Positions 30,737 through 38,185 of a stretch of 38,185 bases of DNA are shown here, piece by piece. Location of the stretch: NCBI GenBank assembly GCA_036502085.1, contig DASXZD010000091.1, positions 1 to 38,185 on the forward strand, in the 5' to 3' direction. The notes beneath the pieces were generated by a model. It did not search any database. It was not told where the DNA came from and was given only the letters and a program-made list of their open reading frames with translations. The number at the start of each line of letters is the position of its first letter. Within the stretch, counting starts at the first letter, position 1. Source of the stretch: PALSA-505 sp036502085. Lineage in GTDB: Bacteria; Actinomycetota; Actinomycetes; Streptosporangiales; Streptosporangiaceae. The position numbers and the translations under genes are program-made.

Positions 30737-32071
30737 TCAGGGGGAAGGAGGGCCTGACCCGGCCGAGGGCAGGACCGGCGGGGGCAGGACCGGCGGGGGT
30801 TGCACGGGCGGGGGCAGGACCGGCGGGGGCATGGGCGCCGCGTACGCGCGGCCGTGCGCCAGGCCCGAAGCGCCGTGCTCGGCCCACGGCGGCACCGGCG
30901 GCTCTGTCTGCTGGCGCAAGAATGCGCTGCGGGCCACCTGCATCAGGCCGAGCAGCGCCTGCTGCCGGGAGGCGAAGCTCCGCAGGTCGATCACCTGGCG
31001 TTCGGCCCGCTGGTGCAGCAGCGCCAGCTCGGTCGCGGCCAGCTGGTAGTCGGCCATCGCCGCCGCGGCCGGCCTGCCGCCCGTCGTCCGCGCCCACACC
31101 CGGGCCTGGCGCCGCGCGGCCAGCGAGCTGAGCATCGGCAAGTCCCAGTCGGTGACCAGGCCGGTGGGCGCGTACCCGGGCAGCACCCGCCAGATCAGCC
31201 GGACGATCCGGCGGCGGTCGGCCACCAGCAGCACGATGAGCCCGATGAACACGCAGAACAGGATGCCGTAGGCGACGGCGACCCCGGTGAAGCCGAACTT
31301 CGTCAGCCCGTTCCAGGTGCCGTGCAGGACCATGGCGCCCAGCCAGCCGAGTGGCAGCGCCCACCAGGCCCGCCGGTGCGATGCGGCGTACGCGGCGCCG
31401 AGCCCGGTCATCGAGGTGAAGATCGGGTGCGCGAACGGGGACAGCACGCCACGCAGCACGAACGTGAACTCGAGCAGGTGCGCGCCGCCGGCCGACGGCC
31501 GCACCAGCGCCTCGATGTAGTAGCCGACGTTCTCCATCATCGCGAAGCCGAGCCCGACCATGGTGGCGTAGATGATGCCGTCGATGGGGCCGTCGAGCTC
31601 TTCGCGGCGCCACCACAGCATGCCGAGCAGGAACACGCCCTTGAGCGTCTCCTCGACCACGGGCGCGCCCAGCGTGGCCGAGATGTAGTCGCCGTTCGTC
31701 GTGCCCAGCGCCGGCTGGGTGATGAACACCATGCCCGCCGTATTGATCAGCGCCGCGAACAGCGCGGCCACCCCCGCGCCCCACACGAACGCGAACACCA
31801 GGTGCGACCGCGGCTCGGGCTCGAGCTGGTCCAGCAGGAGCACGAGGGCGACGAACAGCGGCACCGGCAGCAGCGCGAGCGGCAGCGCGATGAAGAACGG
31901 CTCGACGCTGTGCGTTCCGCTGTCCAGGGTCTCCAGCACGTCCACGCCGAGGGCGACCAGCGCGCACAGCACCGCGAGCACGGTGCCGACCGTGAGCCCC
32001 ACCCTGGCCCGGCCCGGCGTCCGGCCTTCGATGACTGCCTTCGGGTCGAACACCGGCATCGCACTCGCCAT
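30737..32071 (-). CDS. PrsW-type intramembrane metalloprotease
   Basis: About 444 residues with eight or so membrane helices. The catalytic motifs of the PrsW/CAAX-like class are visible: EE at 140-141 in GAPVVEETLKGVF, the glutamate of MMENVGYYIEA, the histidine of LSPFAHPIFTSMTG, and LHGTWN. In Bacillus PrsW cuts anti-sigma factors; no anti-sigma gene is near. A long soluble C-terminus (about residues 300-444) ends in PPPVLPPPV repeats encoded by 15-bp units. Start ATG 32071 lies 7 nt after TAGCAT (32079-32084), again leaderless; ATG 32080 falls inside the box and is rejected. Confidence 0.87.
   Translation of the reverse strand: MASAMPVFDPKAVIEGRTPGRARVGLTVGTVLAVLCALVALGVDVLETLDSGTHSVEPFFIALPLALLPVPLFVALVLLLDQLEPEPRSHLVFAFVWGAGVAALFAALINTAGMVFITQPALGTTNGDYISATLGAPVVEETLKGVFLLGMLWWRREELDGPIDGIIYATMVGLGFAMMENVGYYIEALVRPSAGGAHLLEFTFVLRGVLSPFAHPIFTSMTGLGAAYAASHRRAWWALPLGWLGAMVLHGTWNGLTKFGFTGVAVAYGILFCVFIGLIVLLVADRRRIVRLIWRVLPGYAPTGLVTDWDLPMLSSLAARRQARVWARTTGGRPAAAAMADYQLAATELALLHQRAERQVIDLRSFASRQQALLGLMQVARSAFLRQQTEPPVPPWAEHGASGLAHGRAYAAPMPPPVLPPPVQPPPVLPPPVLPSAGSGPPSP
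30766..30825 (-). repeat. 15-bp tandem repeat, 4 copies, in the protease tail
   Basis: Four 15-bp units of GGGGCAGGACCGGCG type (plus strand), one of them diverged, encode the PPVLP repeats at the end of the PrsW-type protein. Confidence 0.9.
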
Positions 32072-32078
32072 AGGCGGC

Positions 32079-32084
32079 ATGCTA
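32079..32084 (-). promoter_or_regulatory. -10 box of leaderless PrsW-type gene
   Basis: TAGCAT on the minus strand, then 7 nt and ATG 32071. This is the same box and spacing as for the ABC exporter at 1232-1237. Confidence 0.45.
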
Positions 32085-32129
32085 CTTGCCGCCAGGCCAG
32101 GGCCCGGCCAGGGTCAGCTCAGCAACGGG

Positions 32130-33008
32130 TCAGTGCAGCAGCGGGCTCACGGCGACGGCGAGGAAGAGCAGCGCGAGGTAGGCGTTGGACCAGTGGAACA
32201 GCCGCATCGGCCGCAGCGCGACGCCGGTGGCGCCGGCCGCGACCCGCGCCGACAGCCGGTACGCCTCGCGCAGGAACAGCGCGCCCAGCACGACCGCCGC
32301 GGCCAGGTACGCCAGGCCGGCCCGGCCGAGCGGCCAGACCAGCACCGAGCAGCCGATGGTCAGCCAGGCGTACCAGAGGATCCTGGTCGCCACCTGGCGC
32401 TCCCCGGCCACGACCGGCAGCATCGGCACGCCCGCCTGCGCGTAGTCCTCCCGGAAGCGCATCGCCAGCGCCCAGGTGTGCGGCGGCGTCCAGAAGAACA
32501 CCACGCCGAACAGCGCCAGCGGAGCGATCGCGAGCCGCCCGGTGACGGCGGTCCAGCCGATCAGCACCGGCATGCAGCCGGCGATGCCGCCCCACACGAC
32601 GTTCTGCGAGCTGCGGCGCTTGAGCAGCAGCGAGTAGCCGAAGACGTAGAACAGGCAGGCGAACAGCGACAGCGCGGCGGACAGCCAGTTGACGGTCAGC
32701 CCCAGCCAGCAGGTGGACGCGACGGTCAGCGCCACGCCGAAGACCAGCACCTCGCGCGGGCTGACCGCCTTGGTGACCAGCGGGCGGCGGCGGGTGCGCC
32801 GCATCTGCGCGTCGATGTCGCGGTCGATGTAGCAGTTGAGCGTGTTCGCCCCGCCGGCCGACAGGCTGCCCCCGATCAGCGTGGCGACCACCAGCCACAG
32901 CGACGGCAGCCCGCGGGCGGCCAGGAACATCGCCGGCAGCGTGGTGATCAGCAGCAGCTCGATGATGCGTGGCTTGGTCAGCGCGACGTAAGCGCGCAGT
33001 CGGGTCAT
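32130..33008 (-). CDS. ctaB: Protoheme IX farnesyltransferase (heme O synthase)
   Basis: A 292-residue UbiA-family prenyltransferase with eight or nine helices. It starts MTRLRAYVALTKPRIIELLLITTLPAMF. The first Asp-rich motif is NTLNCYIDRDIDAQMRRTRRRPL. The second loop, with YAWLTIGCSVLVWPLGRAG, follows YAQAGVPMLPVVAGERQVATRILW. It attaches farnesyl to heme B to make heme O, the substrate of ctaA at 29344-30630, so both steps of heme A synthesis are present. It is divergent from tkt with about 190 bases between. A TACACT box on the minus strand near 33063-33068 may be its promoter. Confidence 0.95.
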   Translation of the reverse strand: MTRLRAYVALTKPRIIELLLITTLPAMFLAARGLPSLWLVVATLIGGSLSAGGANTLNCYIDRDIDAQMRRTRRRPLVTKAVSPREVLVFGVALTVASTCWLGLTVNWLSAALSLFACLFYVFGYSLLLKRRSSQNVVWGGIAGCMPVLIGWTAVTGRLAIAPLALFGVVFFWTPPHTWALAMRFREDYAQAGVPMLPVVAGERQVATRILWYAWLTIGCSVLVWPLGRAGLAYLAAAVVLGALFLREAYRLSARVAAGATGVALRPMRLFHWSNAYLALLFLAVAVSPLLH

Positions 33009-33199
33009 CGGTACCTCGGGTCGGCAGGCCGCGACGGAATCCCCTCGCCAGCCAACGACAAAGTGTAGTAGTGCGTGCCTTGCCCGGGGCGGCCGGGGCA
33101 GCCCGGGCAGCGGCGATAGGCTCGGGAATGCGCACCGGCGGCAGCGCCGCGCGGCAGCGGGGACCGATGCGATGATGAGGAAGAACGGGTGATCTCAGG

Positions 33200-35320
33200 G
33201 TGACCAGCCAGCCGCAAAACGGGCTCGAGTGGACGGATGCGGATCGCCGGGCGGTAGACCTGATCAGGGTGCTGGCCATGGACGCCGTGCAGCAGGCGGG
33301 CTCTGGCCACCCGGGGACCGCGATGAGCCTGGCCCCTGCCGCCTACCTGCTCTACCAGCGGATCCTCCGGCACGACCCGTCCGATCCGCAGTGGCCGGGC
33401 CGGGACAGGTTCGTGCTGTCCTGCGGTCACTCCAGCCTCACGCTCTACCTGCAGCTGTACCTGTCCGGCTACGGGCTGACCCTGGACGACATCAAGGCGT
33501 ACCGCACCTGGGGCAGCCTGACCCCCGGTCACCCGGAGCACGGGCACACCAAGGGCGTCGAGACCACCACCGGGCCGCTGGGCCAGGGCCTGGCCAACGC
33601 GGTCGGCATGGCCATGGCCGCCCGCCGCGAGCGCGGCCTGTTCGACCCGGACGCCGCGCCCGGCCAGAGCCCGTTCGACCATCACGTGTACGCGTTCGCG
33701 TCCGACGGCGACATCGAAGAGGGCATCAGCCACGAGGCGTCCGCGCTGGCCGGCCACCAGCGACTCGGCGGCCTGACCCTGCTCTACGACGACAACGACA
33801 TCTCGATCGAGGACGACACCGCGATCGCCAAGTCCGAGGACGTCTGCGCGCGGTACGAGGCGTACGGCTGGCACGTGCAGCGGGTGAACTGGCGCGGCGC
33901 CGGCGGCTATCACGAGGACGTCGCGGCGCTGTACCGGGCCTTCGTCACGGCCCGCGAGCACACCGCGCAGCCGTCCCTCATCTCGCTGCGGACCATCATC
34001 GGCTGGCCCGCCCCGACCAAGCAGAACACCGGGGCCGCGCATGGCTCCGCGCTCGGCGCCGAAGAGGTCGCGGCGACCAAGAAAATCCTCGGGTTCGATC
34101 CCGCTGTCTCTTTTCCGGTAGAGGAAGAGGCGGTCTCTCGGGCAAGACAGATTTCCGAACGCGCCAAGCGGCTCCATGCCGACTGGGATGAGGCTTTCTC
34201 GGGCTGGGCGCGGGCCAACCCGGAGCGGCGCGAATTGTTTGACCGGCTGGCGGCGGGCCGGCAGCCGGACGGCTGGGCCGACGCGTTCCCGTCGTTCCCC
34301 GCCGACCCGAAGGGCATGGCGACCAGGAAGGCGTCCGAGGCCGTGCTCAACGCGCTGGCCCCGGTGCTGCCTGAGCTGTGGGGAGGATCGGCCGACCTCG
34401 CCGGGAGCAACAACACCACGATGAAGGGCGAACCGTCTTTCATCCCTCTGGAGCACCAGACCGAAATGTTCCCGGGCAACCCGTTCGGGAGAACTCTGCA
34501 TTTCGGCATCAGGGAGCACGCGATGGGCGCGATCTGCAACGGCATCGCGCTGCACGGCGGCACCCGCCCGTACGGCGGCACGTTCCTGGTCTTCAGCGAC
34601 TACATGCGCCCCGCCGTGCGGCTGGCCGCGCTGATGGGTACCGGGGTCACCTACGTATGGACGCACGACTCGATCGGGCTCGGCGAGGACGGGCCCACCC
34701 ACCAGCCGGTCGAGCACCTGTGGGCGCTGCGCGCCATCCCGGGCCTGGCCGTGGTGCGGCCAGGGGACGCGAACGAGACGGCGGTCGCCTGGCGGTCCGC
34801 CATCGAGCGCAACAAGCCGGCCGGCCTGTGCCTGACCCGGCAGAACCTGCCCGTGCTCGACCGGTCGGGCGAGTTCGCCAGCGCCGAGGGGGCGGCCCGC
34901 GGCGGCTACGTGCTGGCCGAGGCGGCCGGGGGGGACGCGCAGGTGATCATCATCGCCACCGGCAGCGAGGTGGCCCTGGCGCTGCAGGCCCGCGACCTGC
35001 TGCGGGCCGATGACATCGGCGCCCGGGTGGTCTCCATGCCCTGCGTGGAATGGTTCGCCGAGCAGGACGAGTCCTACCGGGACGAGGTGCTGCCGCCGCG
35101 GATCCGGGCGCGGGTCAGCGTCGAGGCGGGGATCGCGCAGGGCTGGCGTGCGTTTACCGGCGACGCCGGGGAATGTGTCAGCCTGGAGCACTTCGGCGCG
35201 TCGGCGGCCGCGCCGGTCCTGTTCCGGGAGTTCGGGTTCACCGCGGAGCGGGTAGCGGCCGCGGCGCGGTCAAGCATCGAGAAGGCATCGGCACCACCGG
35301 AAGGACGACTGGCACCATGA
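33200..35320 (+). CDS. tkt: Transketolase
   Basis: A 706-residue thiamine diphosphate enzyme of the pentose phosphate pathway. Substrate and cofactor motifs are QAGSGHPGTAMSLAP, GHTKGVETTTGPLGQGLANAVG, the ThDP-binding SDGDIEEGISHEA...LLYDDND, and HGSALGAEE. The middle domain has FGIREHAMGAICNGIALHGG and TYVWTHDSIGLGEDGPTHQPVEHLWALRAIPGL. The C-terminal part ends in EHFGASAAAPVLFREFGFT. SDG in place of GDG is usual in actinobacterial transketolases. Start GTG 33200 has only a weak AGG before it. A TAGGCT box near 33112-33117 may be the promoter. The stop overlaps the tal ATG. Confidence 0.97.
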   Translation: MTSQPQNGLEWTDADRRAVDLIRVLAMDAVQQAGSGHPGTAMSLAPAAYLLYQRILRHDPSDPQWPGRDRFVLSCGHSSLTLYLQLYLSGYGLTLDDIKAYRTWGSLTPGHPEHGHTKGVETTTGPLGQGLANAVGMAMAARRERGLFDPDAAPGQSPFDHHVYAFASDGDIEEGISHEASALAGHQRLGGLTLLYDDNDISIEDDTAIAKSEDVCARYEAYGWHVQRVNWRGAGGYHEDVAALYRAFVTAREHTAQPSLISLRTIIGWPAPTKQNTGAAHGSALGAEEVAATKKILGFDPAVSFPVEEEAVSRARQISERAKRLHADWDEAFSGWARANPERRELFDRLAAGRQPDGWADAFPSFPADPKGMATRKASEAVLNALAPVLPELWGGSADLAGSNNTTMKGEPSFIPLEHQTEMFPGNPFGRTLHFGIREHAMGAICNGIALHGGTRPYGGTFLVFSDYMRPAVRLAALMGTGVTYVWTHDSIGLGEDGPTHQPVEHLWALRAIPGLAVVRPGDANETAVAWRSAIERNKPAGLCLTRQNLPVLDRSGEFASAEGAARGGYVLAEAAGGDAQVIIIATGSEVALALQARDLLRADDIGARVVSMPCVEWFAEQDESYRDEVLPPRIRARVSVEAGIAQGWRAFTGDAGECVSLEHFGASAAAPVLFREFGFTAERVAAAARSSIEKASAPPEGRLAP

Positions 35321-36431
35321 CCTCGAATCCAGACGACACGCTGCAGCAGCTCAGTGAGGCGGGGGTCGCGGTATGGCTGGACGACATCAGCCGCGACCGG
35401 CTCCGCTCGGGCAATCTCGCAACGCTGATGCGAGACATGCATGTGGTGGGCGTGACCTCCAACCCGACGATCTTCGCCCACGCGCTGAGCTCCGGCGACG
35501 CCTATGACAACCAGATCCGCGACCTGGCCGACCGCGGCGTGTCGGTGGAAGAGGCAGCCCGCTCCATCACCGGCTACGACATCCGGTGGGCCGCCGACGT
35601 GCTCCGCCCCGCCTACGACGCCAGCGACGGCGTGGACGGCCGGGTCTCGCTCGAGGTGGACCCGCGGATGGCCCGGCAGACCAGCAAGACCATCGCGGAG
35701 GCCAGGGCGCTGTGGTGGCTGGCCGACCGGCCCAACATGTACATCAAGATTCCGGCCACCGTCGAAGGGCTGCCCGCGATCACCGCGTGCCTCGCCGAGG
35801 GCATCAGCATCAATGTCACGCTGATCTTCTCGCTGGAGCGGTACGACGCGGTGATGGACGCGTTCATGGCCGGGCTGGAGCAGGCGGCGCAGGCCGGCCA
35901 TGACCTGTCCGGCATCGCGTCGGTGGCGTCGTTCTTCGTCAGCCGGGTGGACACCGAGGTGGACAACCGGCTGGACAAGATCGGCACGGCCGAGGCCAGG
36001 GCGCTGCGCGGCACGGCCGCCATCGCCAACGCCAGGCTGGCCTACCAGCACTACGAGGAGAAGTTCGCCTCGCCGCGCTGGCAGGCGCTGGCGGCGAAGG
36101 GCGCCCGCCCGCAGCGGCCGCTGTGGGCCTCGACGAGCACCAAGGACCCGGGATTCGACGACACCATGTACGTCGCCGAGCTGGTGGCGCCCGGCACGGT
36201 GAACACCATGCCGGAGGCGACAATGCACGCCACCGCCGCGCACGGCAAGCTGCACGGCAACACGGCCGCGGGCGGGTACGACGAGGCCAGGCAGGTGTTC
36301 GAGGATCTGGCCAAGCTCGGCATCGGCTACGACGACGTGGTGTCCGTGCTCGAGGATGAGGGGCTGGCCAAGTTCGAGGTGTCCTGGAAGGAACTGCTGG
36401 ACACGATCAGGACCGAGATGGCGGACCGGGG

Positions 36432-36435
<4 letters not shown>
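35317..36435 (+). CDS. tal: Transaldolase
   Basis: A 372-residue transaldolase of the longer actinobacterial type. The Schiff-base lysine is K144 in NMYIKIPATVEGLPAI. GVTSNPTIFAHAL at 45-57 and INVTLIFSLERYDAVMDAFMAGLE follow the family pattern, as does PQRPLWASTSTKDP. It moves dihydroxyacetone units between sugar phosphates. ATG 35317 overlaps the tkt stop and its own stop overlaps zwf (ATGA at both ends), so the three are translationally coupled. Confidence 0.96.
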
Positions 36436-38000
<1,565 letters not shown>

Positions 38001-38064
38001 TCCGGCGGCCTTTAGCGGGCAGGCGAGCAGGCGAGCGGAGGGCTGTGAGCGGAGGGAAGGCGCG

Positions 38065-38185
38065 ATGACGATAGACCTGACGGAGACCACGACCGGGGCC
38101 ATTCACGAGGCCCTGATGCAGGCGCGGCACTACCTGGGCGGCCCCGCCCTCGGCATGGTGCTCACGCTGATCATCGTGACCGACG
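38065..38185 (+). CDS. opcA: OpcA, G6PD assembly protein (start only)
   Basis: Only the first 40 codons lie in the window. MTIDLTETTTGAIHEALMQA and then LGGPALGMVLTLIIVTD match the N-terminus of OpcA, an actinobacterial partner of glucose-6-phosphate dehydrogenase that helps its assembly and redox control. A purine-rich GGAGGGAAGG lies upstream of ATG 38065. The position directly after zwf supports this. Confidence 0.88.
   Translation, partial: MTIDLTETTTGAIHEALMQARHYLGGPALGMVLTLIIVTD

Overview
The window is high-GC actinobacterial chromosome, with GC-saturated third codon positions, many GTG starts and many start codons lying only 6-9 nt after a -10 box. The gene set (sufRBDCSUT, an ABC-2 pair beside heme A synthase, ctaB-tkt-tal-zwf-opcA, a Gbn-like nucleoid protein, acVLRF1) points to a filamentous actinomycete related to Streptomyces or Streptosporangiales. 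I cannot fix the genus from sequence alone.

Layout. 1-1224: start of an ABC exporter that runs off the left edge. 1306-5565: gbn, an ABC-F ATPase with a leader region, a PadR repressor with its own operator, an acVLRF1 peptidyl-tRNA hydrolase and an SseB-family protein. 5628-12368: the iron-sulfur assembly operon sufR-B-D-Rieske-C-S-U-T on the minus strand, mostly with 1-4 nt overlaps, headed by a SufR operator. 12538-15584: a small leaderless gene, glmS and a DUF445 membrane protein. 15938-26618: a FadR-type regulator and a plus-strand operon (APC permease, glutamine-synthetase-like ligase, aldehyde dehydrogenase, SDR), followed by a second SDR and a gamma-glutamyl hydrolase. Together these look like a gamma-glutamylation route for catabolism of a small amine. 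Wedged between the regulator and the permease is a two-gene minus-strand unit: a RiPP-type radical SAM C-methyltransferase and a DUF5825-like partner, with no recognisable precursor peptide. 26683-30630: ABC-2 exporter pair, EamA exporter and heme A synthase in one overlapping chain. 30737-33008: PrsW-type protease and ctaB (heme O synthase) on the minus strand. 33200-38185: tkt, tal, zwf and the start of opcA (pentose phosphate pathway).

The outer blocks match the gene order I know from Mycobacterium tuberculosis (opcA-zwf-tal-tkt-ctaB ... ctaA-ABC pair ... sufR-sufB-...). Here about 14 kb (12.5-26.6 kb) lies between sufR and the ABC pair, and that segment carries the amine-catabolism genes and the radical SAM pair.

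Three further threads stand out. Several genes carry short tandem repeats: a 33-bp triplet inside sufS, 30-bp and 12-bp arrays in heme A synthase, a 15-bp array in the protease tail, and a 29-bp non-coding array at 15.8 kb. Leaderless transcription looks common. Candidate operators are visible for SufR, PadR and the FadR-type regulator.
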